Below are positions 42,801-49,853 of a DNA stretch of 49,855 bases, piece by piece. Source of the stretch: a virus. The notes under the pieces are model-generated. The model did no database searches and was not told the DNA's origin. It saw only the letters and a program-made list of their open reading frames with translations. Every line of letters begins with the position of its first letter. The stretch's first letter is position 1. A program made the position numbers and the translations under genes. The stretch spans positions 1-49,855 of IMG/VR virus record IMGVR_UViG_3300031972_002168. One strand, written 5' to 3'.

Positions 42801-43103
42801 ATGAAAAAAGCACCCGCAAAAATGAAAAAAGCAGCAATGAAAATGAAGAAAGCTCCAGCTAAATTTAATGCAAAGTTAAAAAAAGCTTCTGCAGAAGGTA
42901 AATTAAAAGGAGAATTTAAAGCTGCAGTTGATAAATCTAGTCCAGCTATGATGAAAAAAGCTGCTATGAAACTTAAAAAAGAAAAAGACTCTGCTATGAT
43001 GATGAAAAAAGCAGCTATGAAAATGAAAACAGCTGGAATGAAGATGGTTAAAAAGTCAGCTATGATGATGAAGAAAGCTGCTATGAAAATGAAAAAGAAG
43101 TAA
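42801..43103 (+). CDS. Lys/Met/Ala-rich repetitive basic protein
   Basis: 100 residues composed chiefly of Lys, Met and Ala. A motif MKKAAMKMKK recurs about five times (MKKAAMKMKKAPAK at the N-terminus, then MKKAAMKLKKEK, MKKAAMKMKTAG, MKKAAMKMKKK at the end), separated by spacers (FNAKLKKASAEGKLKGEFKA). Highly positive, likely helical, resembling Lys-rich histone H1-type tails. Methionine content is unusually high, far above that of normal DNA-binding tails. Possible roles are DNA condensation inside the head, RNA binding or membrane interaction. Its stop overlaps the next start (TAATG). Confidence 0.6.
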   Translation: MKKAPAKMKKAAMKMKKAPAKFNAKLKKASAEGKLKGEFKAAVDKSSPAMMKKAAMKLKKEKDSAMMMKKAAMKMKTAGMKMVKKSAMMMKKAAMKMKKK

Positions 43104-43387
43104 TGTACGTTCAGAAGAACAATCCTATAAAGAAAGTTAAAAAAACAAAAGCTAAGGGCGGTGGTACCACTAAGGTGTGCCTGCCCAAAGCTAAAATTGC
43201 TAGTATGAGCAAAGCCGAAAGACAAAAAGTCATAAGGGCTAAACGCGCTGCTGGTAAGGCTGGTAAGTATAAACGTTCTTCTAAAAGTAATGTAACTGGT
43301 ACTAGTAGTGGTGGTAGTTTAAAAACATGGGTTAAACAAGATTGGAGACAAGTTGGTAATCCAAGTAAAAAATGTGGAGAAAAATAA
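43103..43387 (+). CDS. Basic small protein (DUF5872-like)
   Basis: 94 residues, Lys/Arg/Gly-rich. The first half is a basic tail (VKKTKAKGGGTTKVCLPKAK), the middle SKAERQKVIRAKRAAGKAGK is helical, and the end SLKTWVKQDWRQVGNPSKKC resembles a small conserved module seen in giant-virus and phage proteins (DUF5872-type, from memory). It is the last of the basic cluster. No signal peptide. Probably nucleic acid-associated; no specific activity can be assigned. Confidence 0.6.
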   Translation: MYVQKNNPIKKVKKTKAKGGGTTKVCLPKAKIASMSKAERQKVIRAKRAAGKAGKYKRSSKSNVTGTSSGGSLKTWVKQDWRQVGNPSKKCGEK

Positions 43388-43390
43388 ATT

Positions 43391-43759
43391 ATGTACACTT
43401 ATAAAATACAACTAGATAGAGTTGTTGATGGTGACACTATTGATGCTTATATAGATTTAGGTTTTAATGTGTCTGTAAAAAAAAGAATTAGATTTATAGG
43501 TATAAACACTCCAGAATCTAGAACAAGAGATTTAGAAGAAAAAGCTAAAGGATTAGCAGCTAAAGATAGACTAAAAGCTATATTAGAAGGAGCTAATACA
43601 ATACAATTAACTTCTCATGGTGTTGGAAAATACGGAAGATGCTTGGGTGAATTAGAAGTAGATGTTGTAGATGGAAAAGAGTGTTTAACTTTAGCAAATA
43701 TAAATGAACTATTAATTAAAGAAGGACACGCTGTGAAGTATCATGGCGGTAAAAGATAA
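43391..43759 (+). CDS. Thermonuclease-like (SNase/Tudor fold) nuclease
   Basis: 122 residues matching the staphylococcal nuclease domain. The key positions are present: RVVDGDTIDAYIDLGF (metal-binding Asp), KRIRFIGINTPESRTRD with the catalytic Arg and Glu in the loop, EKAKGLAAKDRLKAIL helix, and GKYGRCLGEL with the second catalytic Arg, followed by a conserved NELLIKEGHAVKYHGG end. These enzymes cut single- and double-stranded DNA and RNA with Ca. No signal peptide, so the target may be intracellular (host DNA or RNA) or the enzyme may be released at lysis. It is transcribed with the basic proteins and the secreted repeat protein. Confidence 0.85.
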   Translation: MYTYKIQLDRVVDGDTIDAYIDLGFNVSVKKRIRFIGINTPESRTRDLEEKAKGLAAKDRLKAILEGANTIQLTSHGVGKYGRCLGELEVDVVDGKECLTLANINELLIKEGHAVKYHGGKR

Positions 43760-43761
43760 GT

Positions 43762-46518
43762 ATGAAAAAGTTATTATTATTATTATTATTATTACCTATA
43801 TTCAGCTTTGGACAAGTTATAAATAATTTTCCATGGGTTCATGACTTTGAAAACGGCATTGTTTTAGAGCAAGATACAAATGATTTTGGTGATTGGTTAT
43901 TAATACAAGGAAATACAAGCTCTATTAGCACTGGTCCTTCTGGAGACCACACAACGGGTAGTGGTAATTATTTTTATATAGAATCTTCTGGGCAAAACTA
44001 TGGTGGTAAAGTTTTTACAACTTACACTCCAACATTTGATATATCACAAACACCTGGTAAAGTTTTATCATTTTGGTACCATATGTATGGTGCTGCTATG
44101 GGTGACTTAGAAATCGGTGTATTAGACAGCGCTGGGTACACCGCTTTAGATACTATATTTGGAAACCAAGGGGATCAATGGAAACTTGCATATTACCCAA
44201 TATTATCAACTACACCATTTAAAATAAAATTTAAAGGTATTACTGGTTCTAGTTATACTAGTGATATATCTATAGATGACATAATGATTAGCGATCCATA
44301 TACAGTTTTATATGGTTGTACTGACACTGTATCGTCTAATTACGACTCAACAGCTACGCATGACAATGGTACATGTATATACTATTACGGCTGTATAGAT
44401 GTTAATGCTACAAATTATAATCCATGGGCTAATGTAGATAATGGGTCTTGTATTCAAGAAGTTACTTGTAACACTGGTCAATCGCTAATAGATGTAGCTA
44501 TAACTTTAGATAACTGGCCTGGTGAAACTTCTTGGTTGATATATTCTGCTACAGATACACTTGCTTATGTTCCAACTAATACTTATGATTATACTCAAAC
44601 AGGTCAAACAGTACATACACAAGTTTGCGTACCTGTTGGTGATTCTATAACGTTTACAATTAACGATAGCTACGGCGATGGTATTGGTGGTGGTTCTGTG
44701 GTTGGTGGTTGTTTAGTTACAAATATAGATTGTCAAGATACTGTATTTTTATTAAGCCCACCAAACTTTGGTGTTACAGCATCGTCAAATACTTACGTCT
44801 CAGACACTTGTAATAATGACACTGTTATATATGGTTGTACAACCAACTCTTACTTAGAGTATGATTCACTTGCTACTATAGATGATGGTAGCTGTATGAC
44901 ATTAGCTACTTACGGCTGTACTGATGCCACTGCGTTTAATTACGATCCTAACGCAGATAGAATGTTACTAACTTCACCTTGTACTTATGATTTGATATTA
45001 TATGATGATGGTGGTGACAGCTGGGGTAATTGTTGGCTAGGTGTTGAACAAGGAGATTCGTTGTGGCAGTTTAGAATAAACCAAAATGGAGTTTATACAG
45101 ATACATTTGAATTATCTTTAAACTCATATGATGAGGTTCAATTGTACTATTTTGAAATAGCTACACCACAACAAAACCCTCAACAATTAGATATACAAAC
45201 GATTCAAAACTCGTTTAAACTAGAGAATAGTTATGGAGCTATATTACACGAAGGAAATAATCCTTGGCCTGGTCCTAACGAAAATAAATTAAGAAATTAC
45301 AAAAGCGCTTTAGATGTTTATGTAGCTCAACCATATTGCGGAACAGAGTGTGTTCCAGTAATAGTTGGTTGTATGGATGCTAATGCTTATAATTATAATA
45401 GTGCGGCTAATACAGCTGATGCTTGTTATTATAGTCCTGGTTGTACATCTCCGGCTTATTTAGAGTATTATACCCAAGGTTTTGTTGCTGATATTGATGA
45501 TGGAAGTTGTGGCATTTTAGCAGTGTTTGGTTGTACTGATCCAACAGCATTTAATTATGATGCTGGTGCAAACGTTAATAACGGTGGTTGTATAGATGTT
45601 ATTGTCGGCTGTATGATAAGTGGTTCATTTAATTATAATCCTAACGCAAATACATCAGGACCTTGTATACCTATTATTTACGGCTGTATAAGTAGTATTG
45701 CCTTAAACTATAATCCTTTAGCTAATACCGATGATGGTAGTTGTATAGGCGTGGTTTATGGATGTACAGATCCCACCGCTTTTAACTTTAACTCACTAGC
45801 AAACGTTGATGACAGTTCTTGCGTTCCAGTTGTTTATGGATGCGCAGATGCTACAATGTTTAACTATAATCCTAGTGCAAACGTAGACAATGGCTCTTGT
45901 GAACCATTTATATATGGCTGTATGGATTCAACAATGTTTAATTATAACCCACTAGCAAATGCTGACAACGGTTCTTGTATATCTTTTATATATGGTTGCA
46001 CGGATCCTTCTATGCTTAATTATAACCCACAAGCCAACACGGAGGATTTTAGTTGTATCGCTTATATTTATGGGTGTATGGATAGTGACGCTCTTAACTT
46101 TGATCCACTTGCTAACACGGATAACGGTTCGTGTATCGAAATGGTTGTGGGTTGCATGGATCCAAACGCGTATAACTACGAACCAATTGCTAACACTAAT
46201 GATTCTTTATCTTGTTTATATAGTGCTAATTGTATTACTGGTGCAGGAAGTCCTTATTGGTTAAATGACGAGTGTTATGCTTGGGTTATATCTGTAGATG
46301 ATTATTGTTGTGAAAACGAGTGGGACACTATATGTCAAACAACATATGATTATTGCGATGGTACTTGGTCGGGACCATTATTAAGCAGAACACAACAGGA
46401 CAGCGATTTAATAATGATAACTGATTTGTTAGGTAGACCAGCGAAAGAAAATAAAAACGAACTTCTCTTCTATATTTATAAAAATGGAGTAGTAGAGAAA
46501 AAATTAATTAAACAATAA
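43762..46518 (+). CDS. T9SS-secreted MAM domain and Cys-repeat surface protein
   Basis: 918 residues. A signal peptide (MKKLLLLLLLLPIFSFGQ) is followed by a MAM-like domain (about 22-180: HDFENG, SISTGPSGDHTTGSGNYFYI, LSFWYHMYG, DISIDDIMI), then Cys-rich repeats in three groups (2+2+11). Between them are NDSYGDGIGGGSVVGGC and YDDGGDSWGNCWLGVE domains. A Cys-rich segment (NDECYAWVISVDDYCCENEW) precedes the last 38 residues, whose pattern DLLGRPAKENK then FYIYKNGVVEKKLIKQ is a type A T9SS sorting domain. It would be exported across the host outer membrane and anchored or released. Bacteroidota use such proteins for adhesion; finding one in a phage structural region is unusual. Function unknown; acquisition from a host is likely. 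Confidence 0.8.
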   Translation: MKKLLLLLLLLPIFSFGQVINNFPWVHDFENGIVLEQDTNDFGDWLLIQGNTSSISTGPSGDHTTGSGNYFYIESSGQNYGGKVFTTYTPTFDISQTPGKVLSFWYHMYGAAMGDLEIGVLDSAGYTALDTIFGNQGDQWKLAYYPILSTTPFKIKFKGITGSSYTSDISIDDIMISDPYTVLYGCTDTVSSNYDSTATHDNGTCIYYYGCIDVNATNYNPWANVDNGSCIQEVTCNTGQSLIDVAITLDNWPGETSWLIYSATDTLAYVPTNTYDYTQTGQTVHTQVCVPVGDSITFTINDSYGDGIGGGSVVGGCLVTNIDCQDTVFLLSPPNFGVTASSNTYVSDTCNNDTVIYGCTTNSYLEYDSLATIDDGSCMTLATYGCTDATAFNYDPNADRMLLTSPCTYDLILYDDGGDSWGNCWLGVEQGDSLWQFRINQNGVYTDTFELSLNSYDEVQLYYFEIATPQQNPQQLDIQTIQNSFKLENSYGAILHEGNNPWPGPNENKLRNYKSALDVYVAQPYCGTECVPVIVGCMDANAYNYNSAANTADACYYSPGCTSPAYLEYYTQGFVADIDDGSCGILAVFGCTDPTAFNYDAGANVNNGGCIDVIVGCMISGSFNYNPNANTSGPCIPIIYGCISSIALNYNPLANTDDGSCIGVVYGCTDPTAFNFNSLANVDDSSCVPVVYGCADATMFNYNPSANVDNGSCEPFIYGCMDSTMFNYNPLANADNGSCISFIYGCTDPSMLNYNPQANTEDFSCIAYIYGCMDSDALNFDPLANTDNGSCIEMVVGCMDPNAYNYEPIANTNDSLSCLYSANCITGAGSPYWLNDECYAWVISVDDYCCENEWDTICQTTYDYCDGTWSGPLLSRTQQDSDLIMITDLLGRPAKENKNELLFYIYKNGVVEKKLIKQ
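44311..44457 (+). repeat. Two Cys-rich repeats (T9SS protein, first group)
   Basis: Units GCTDTVSSNYDSTATHDNGTC and GCIDVNATNYNPWANVDNGSC in tandem, about 26 residues each, matching the consensus of the tail-protein array at 25534-26716. Confidence 0.9.
44829..44989 (+). repeat. Two Cys-rich repeats (T9SS protein, second group)
   Basis: Unit GCTTNSYLEYDSLATIDDGSC followed by the longer unit GCTDATAFNYDPNADRMLLT, in which the acidic DDGS end is replaced. They lie between two beta domains of the secreted protein. Confidence 0.85.
45364..46216 (+). repeat. Array of 11 Cys-rich repeats (T9SS protein)
   Basis: Eleven consecutive units, from GCMDANAYNYNSAANTADAC to GCMDPNAYNYEPIANTNDSL. The regular ones from about 45670 have the form Y-G-C-x-D-x-x-x-x-N-Y-N-P-x-A-N-x-D-(N/D)-G-S-C, about 25 residues. 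Two units are expanded. The array is the main body of the secreted protein and uses the same consensus as the tail array, with Met often replacing Thr after the first Cys. Confidence 0.9.
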
Positions 46519-46533
46519 TAAAAAAAAACAATT

Positions 46534-46977
46534 ATGGCAACAACAACGGCAACAATAACGCTTTCTAGTGCAGATTTGCTTAGCGACAACTTATCGTTGT
46601 CGGCTACTACTACTTTAAATAAAGGTGGTACTACAGGTACTGGATTAGATCAATTTAGAATGGAAAGGTTTAAAATCGCAACAGGAACACAGTTTGATTT
46701 AATTGAAGCTACAACAGCTGCTTCAGAAGATGCAAACTATGTTTACATTTGTAATAAAAATACAGATCCTACTCATTATGTAATAATATCTATTTATGAT
46801 GTTGTAATAGGTAGATTATATGCGGGAGACTGGATGTTTATGCCTTGGGATTCTGACGTAGTAGCAGTAGGAGCAGGAGGTTCTGCTATAGAAGTTCAAG
46901 CTTATGTAGCAGAAGCAGAATTAGAGTATTGTCTTTTCCATAATGGAGAAACAAAATTAACATCTGACGATTCATAA
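46534..46977 (+). CDS. Virion decoration-like protein, paralogue 1
   Basis: 147 residues. It begins MATTTATITLSSADLLSDNL, and the next gene begins with nearly the same words, so the two are paralogues. Both show a predicted beta sandwich with a central IGRLYAGDWMFMPW segment (IGRLYGGDWMLIPY in the other). No signal peptide or enzymatic motif; Thr/Ala/Ser-rich, as for small capsid decoration or fibre proteins. It follows the T9SS protein after 15 bases, at the return from envelope-related to virion genes. Role inferred from composition and duplication. Confidence 0.6.
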   Translation: MATTTATITLSSADLLSDNLSLSATTTLNKGGTTGTGLDQFRMERFKIATGTQFDLIEATTAASEDANYVYICNKNTDPTHYVIISIYDVVIGRLYAGDWMFMPWDSDVVAVGAGGSAIEVQAYVAEAELEYCLFHNGETKLTSDDS

Positions 46978-47004
46978 TAGTAATAACAATATAAATAAAT
47001 AAAC

Positions 47005-47430
47005 ATGGCAACAACAACAGCAACAATAACTTTATCTAGCTCTGATATTACTGATAATGCATTATCTATATCTAACACAGCTACTCTTACAACAGCTGGT
47101 ACTGACACTGGAATTACAGAGACTACTGGTTTAGCTAGAGTTAAAACTAGTAGTGGTAGTAACACTTTACTATTAGACTTTGGTTTAACAGGTGGAGTAG
47201 CACAAGATGTAACGGCAGATAAATCAGCTAAAGTATACATTAAAAATGTAAATGATAGAGGAGACGGAACTAAGTTTGTTAATATTTTAATAAAAACAAG
47301 AGAAATAGGTAGATTATACGGTGGTGATTGGATGTTAATTCCTTACTCTGGTGGAGATGGAGAAGATATAGAATATACAGCATCTGATACTACTGAAACT
47401 ACTTTAGAGTATATTGTATTTTACGAATAG
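47005..47430 (+). CDS. Virion decoration-like protein, paralogue 2
   Basis: 141 residues, paralogous to the gene at 46534: both open with MATTTATITLSS, and both contain a KxxNVND/KNTDP turn, then a V/I-IGRLYxGDWM strand and a final VEYxxF/LEYIVFYE strand. The family is a small beta protein, likely displayed on the virion. Divergence between the copies is substantial outside the shared segments, so the duplication is not recent. It ends 3 bases before the next gene. Confidence 0.6.
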   Translation: MATTTATITLSSSDITDNALSISNTATLTTAGTDTGITETTGLARVKTSSGSNTLLLDFGLTGGVAQDVTADKSAKVYIKNVNDRGDGTKFVNILIKTREIGRLYGGDWMLIPYSGGDGEDIEYTASDTTETTLEYIVFYE

Positions 47431-47433
47431 TAA

Positions 47434-47949
47434 ATGGCTCGGTATTTTAATATATCTGGTGAACTTACTCAACAACTACTAGCCCCGGGTGACAATTTTA
47501 ATGTATCTAAGATATCTTTAACTAATATACAAAAAGTTAGTAATTGTAAAGTAGACTTGTATATAGAAAAAGCGCGTAAGGGAAAATTTTACCTTATAAA
47601 AGGTGTAGAATTACCTATAGGCACTACTTTAATATACGATGACACCAAGTTTAGCAACGCGGCTGATGAGTTTGGCTTATATATCAAACTAACAGATGGT
47701 GATACTTTTACTTTAAATGGAACTATAGATGTAACAGGTACAAATGTTAATGTTCCTGGTACTAACACTTTATTTTTATCAGAGTTATCTGTAGGAGATG
47801 AAGTAGTAATATCAGGAGAAACTAGAACTATAGCAACAATAACTAGTGATACAGCCGCAACAGTTACAGCTGCTTTTGGTAGTGATTTAGCTAATGATAC
47901 TACGCCTGATTGTAATCCAACAGCTTTAGTAGACGTAATAATAAACTAA
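47434..47949 (+). CDS. Virion protein with GD-turn beta module
   Basis: 171 residues, entirely beta-rich. The N-terminal half (ISGELTQQLLAPGDNFNVSK, VSNCKVDLYIEKARKGKFYL) and a C-terminal module NVNVPGTNTLFLSELSVGDE then VVISGETRTIATITSDTAAT, a pattern I know from phage tail and fibre proteins in which T-x-F-x-x-E-L-x-x-G-D-x-V is followed by an I-x-x-I-x-S-D strand. No signal peptide. It probably belongs to the same particle surface as the neighbouring decoration proteins. Confidence 0.55.
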   Translation: MARYFNISGELTQQLLAPGDNFNVSKISLTNIQKVSNCKVDLYIEKARKGKFYLIKGVELPIGTTLIYDDTKFSNAADEFGLYIKLTDGDTFTLNGTIDVTGTNVNVPGTNTLFLSELSVGDEVVISGETRTIATITSDTAATVTAAFGSDLANDTTPDCNPTALVDVIIN

Positions 47950-47950
47950 T

Positions 47951-48385
47951 ATGAAATTTATTGGTCAACATAAGCCAGATCTTTATAGTCGTGTTGTAAA
48001 GATTTTACCATCAGATTTCATGAGTAATGATGATGGTGGATCAACTAAGTTTGGTGTTGGTTTTGTAGAAACTGACGGTACTAGTTTTGGTATGAAAATA
48101 CCAAGTAATGATACAGAGCTTATAGCTTTTGTAGATATTCCAAAAGGTATGAAAGCAGTTAAAGTTGATATTTTTGATCAAGCAGATAATAGAGCTATTG
48201 AGGTTTTCGAAGCTAATGTAAATTCTAGAACAATTACATCTAAAGCTTCTGGAAATTGTAATACAACTATTGTTATGCCTAACGGTGTTAAATCAACTGA
48301 TACAAATTATTTGTTGATATTAATAACAACAACTGCTACTAGTGATAGAACTTACGGTGGGCAAGTAACATTTGTGGCACAATAA
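47951..48385 (+). CDS. Hypothetical virion protein (beta-rich)
   Basis: 144 residues. Opening MKFIGQHKPDLYSRVVKILP leads to strands (TKFGVGFVETDGTSFGMKIP, ELIAFVDIPKGMKAVKVDIF, NYLLILITTTATSDRTYGG) typical of a jelly-roll virion protein. No catalytic motif. It starts one base after the previous stop and precedes the peptidase gene, so it is part of the same transcript. It may be a head fibre or a tail component; nothing more specific can be said. Confidence 0.55.
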   Translation: MKFIGQHKPDLYSRVVKILPSDFMSNDDGGSTKFGVGFVETDGTSFGMKIPSNDTELIAFVDIPKGMKAVKVDIFDQADNRAIEVFEANVNSRTITSKASGNCNTTIVMPNGVKSTDTNYLLILITTTATSDRTYGGQVTFVAQ

Positions 48386-48395
48386 ATAAAATAAA

Positions 48396-48851
48396 ATGAT
48401 AAGTAAACATATAAGTTATAAAGAAGGCGTGTATAGCAACACTGCAACTAGACGAGATATAGATAATACACCTACAGATGATCAATTATACTTCATGGAA
48501 ATAGTTGCTGAAGAAGTTTTTGAACCTTTGAGAGAGTGGGTTGGTGGACCTATAAAAATAAATAGCTTTTATAGATGTCCAGAGCTTAATACAGCTATTG
48601 GTGGATCTGCTACTTCACAACATTGTAAAGGTCAAGCTATTGATATTGATGACACTTTTGGCAAAGCTACAAATGCTGAAATGTATCACTTTATAAAAGA
48701 TAATTTAGATTTTGATCAAATGATATGGGAGTTTGGAGATGATGATAACCCAGCGTGGGTGCATGTTAGTTATGTGTCACCAGAAAAAAATAGAAACAGA
48801 TGCTTAAAAGCATATAAAGAAGGTGGTAAAACTAAATATATGGTTATATAA
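48396..48851 (+). CDS. Peptidase M15-like endolysin (D,D- or L,D-peptidase)
   Basis: 151 residues. The zinc site of M15-family peptidases is visible: SATSQHCKGQAIDIDDTF gives H...D with the conserved SxHxxGxAxDI, and NPAWVHVSYVSPEKNRNR gives the second His (WVHVS). NSFYRCPELNTAIGG supplies the usual substrate-side loop. These enzymes cut peptide cross-bridges in peptidoglycan, so it is the probable endolysin. No signal peptide, so release would depend on a holin such as the one at 3639. It is the last sizeable plus-strand gene before the bidirectional terminator. Confidence 0.85.
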   Translation: MISKHISYKEGVYSNTATRRDIDNTPTDDQLYFMEIVAEEVFEPLREWVGGPIKINSFYRCPELNTAIGGSATSQHCKGQAIDIDDTFGKATNAEMYHFIKDNLDFDQMIWEFGDDDNPAWVHVSYVSPEKNRNRCLKAYKEGGKTKYMVI

Positions 48852-48907
48852 TGAAGTTTGAAATAATAATTACAGAAGAAGATATTACTACAGATCTTAA
48901 CATATAA
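48851..48907 (+). CDS. 18-residue ORF after the peptidase (doubtful)
   Basis: ATG at 48851 overlaps the peptidase stop (TAATG) and encodes MKFEIIITEEDITTDLNI before TAA. The TAATG overlap, used five other times in this window, gives it some support. It has no recognisable motif and could be chance. Confidence 0.25.
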   Translation: MKFEIIITEEDITTDLNI

Positions 48908-48909
48908 AA

Positions 48910-48933
48910 AAAGGGAGCTAAAAAGCTCCCTTT
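48910..48933. terminator. Bidirectional terminator between convergent genes
   Basis: AAAGGGAGCT (48910-48919) pairs perfectly with AGCTCCCTTT (48924-48933) around an AAAA loop. A-rich flank on the left and TTTCTT on the right mean that it works as a Rho-independent terminator on both strands. It separates the plus-strand late genes from the minus-strand set. Confidence 0.9.
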
Positions 48934-48951
48934 CTTAATTTAATAATATAA

Positions 48952-49146
48952 TTAAAACTGAGCGTTCTTTTGATCTTGAACTTCAACTCTAATATTTTGA
49001 GCTAGCTGTTTTACAACTTGCATAGCTTTTCTCACCCGCGTTCCCGCGGAATTATTACCTTCAATAAACTTAGTTACATCAGATTGGCAATCGTTGATTG
49101 CATCTTGTAATTCATCGAAAGCACTATTTAATTTATTAAAACTCAT
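48952..49146 (-). CDS. Histone H1/Hc1-like protein
   Basis: 64 residues. The pattern FxxLxxAFDELQDAINDCQSD, then TKFIEGNNSAGTRVRKAMQ and VKQLAQNIRVEVQDQKN closely resembles the short histone H1-like (Hc1-type) proteins of Bacteroidota, in which K-F-x-x-G-N-x-x-A-G-T-R-x-R-K-x-M/L-Q-x-x-K is the core. Host homologues are thought to bind DNA and affect nucleoid structure. A phage copy could condense host or phage DNA, or act in the virion. No Lys-rich C-terminal tail is present, so it is the bare core. First minus-strand gene after the terminator, ending close to it. Confidence 0.7.
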   Translation of the reverse strand: MSFNKLNSAFDELQDAINDCQSDVTKFIEGNNSAGTRVRKAMQVVKQLAQNIRVEVQDQKNAQF

Positions 49147-49180
49147 ATTTAATTTAATTTAATTTAGTTATTATATTTGA

Positions 49181-49405
49181 TTACTTTTTAACAAAAAATC
49201 CTGCTACTAATAATAATACAACTAAACCAGTGAAGCCACCAGTTCCAAAGTTATTTATTAGCGCTGTAAGATTAGCTATAATATCCATACCCCAAACGTC
49301 TCCGCCTGTTAATACATACCATAGTATCGTTACTGGGATAATAGCCATCATAATTGACATTAATCCCTCAAAAAATCCTGTTAAATAATTAGTTACTTTT
49401 TCCAT
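49181..49405 (-). CDS. Small two-TM membrane protein
   Basis: 74 residues. An amphipathic N-terminus (MEKVTNYLTGFFEGLMSIMM) runs into one hydrophobic helix (AIIPVTILWYVLTGGDVWG), then a Gly-rich linker and a second helix (FTGLVVLLLVAGFFVKK) with a terminal Lys pair. No family recognised; holin-like or membrane-stress proteins are possible. It lies 34 bases upstream of the H1-like gene on the same strand and 28 bases downstream of the barrel-like gene, so all three probably form an operon. Confidence 0.55.
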   Translation of the reverse strand: MEKVTNYLTGFFEGLMSIMMAIIPVTILWYVLTGGDVWGMDIIANLTALINNFGTGGFTGLVVLLLVAGFFVKK

Positions 49406-49433
49406 TGTTTTTTACTTTTAAATTAATACTAGT

Positions 49434-49853
49434 TTAAAGCTTGTAAGATATTCCTAATCTAAACTCACCTTCTCTTTTACCTTCATCATTTTCTTTCATA
49501 GGCACTACATAATAAGGATCAACGTATAATTTTTTCCATACGTTAAAAGAATATCCAACACCTAATTCTAACTTGTCTTTCATTTCAGCTTCAGAATCTT
49601 TTTCGTAATTATATATACAAGTAGCCCAAACGCCATTGTATACATCATAACGACCAAGTAATTCATAAGCATCTTCACCGTCCATAGTTGCAGCTACCAT
49701 TAACTTTTCGTTAACTACATAACCAACACCTATTTTATCAGTAACATTCCAAGTTGAATCAGTTCCTTCATTAAAAGTTGTTAATCCTACAAATTGAGCA
49801 GATGCTAAAGTTGTAGATAAAGCAAACAACATTGTTAAAAATAGTTTGTTCAT
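49434..49853 (-). CDS. Outer-membrane beta-barrel-like protein, secreted
   Basis: 139 residues with a signal peptide (MNKLFLTMLFALSTTLASAQ), followed by alternating strands (FVGLTTFNEGT, KIGVGYVVNEKLMVAATMDG, YELLGRYDVYNGVWATCIYN, LELGVGYSFNVWKKLYVDPY, EFRLGISYKL). Paired Gly/aromatic strands and an end in Tyr-Lys-Leu resemble a small 6-8-strand outer-membrane barrel. A phage-made porin-like protein could modify host surface receptors. Complete: its start codon (CAT at 49851-49853) is just inside the window edge. Confidence 0.65.
   Translation of the reverse strand: MNKLFLTMLFALSTTLASAQFVGLTTFNEGTDSTWNVTDKIGVGYVVNEKLMVAATMDGEDAYELLGRYDVYNGVWATCIYNYEKDSEAEMKDKLELGVGYSFNVWKKLYVDPYYVVPMKENDEGKREGEFRLGISYKL

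Noticed and set aside
42773-43225. Minus-strand open frame of 150 codons rich in Phe, Ile and Ala
   Set aside because: It is the antisense image of the Lys/Met/Ala repeat gene and its neighbours; Lys codons read backwards give Phe, and the plus-strand genes are tightly packed and coupled.
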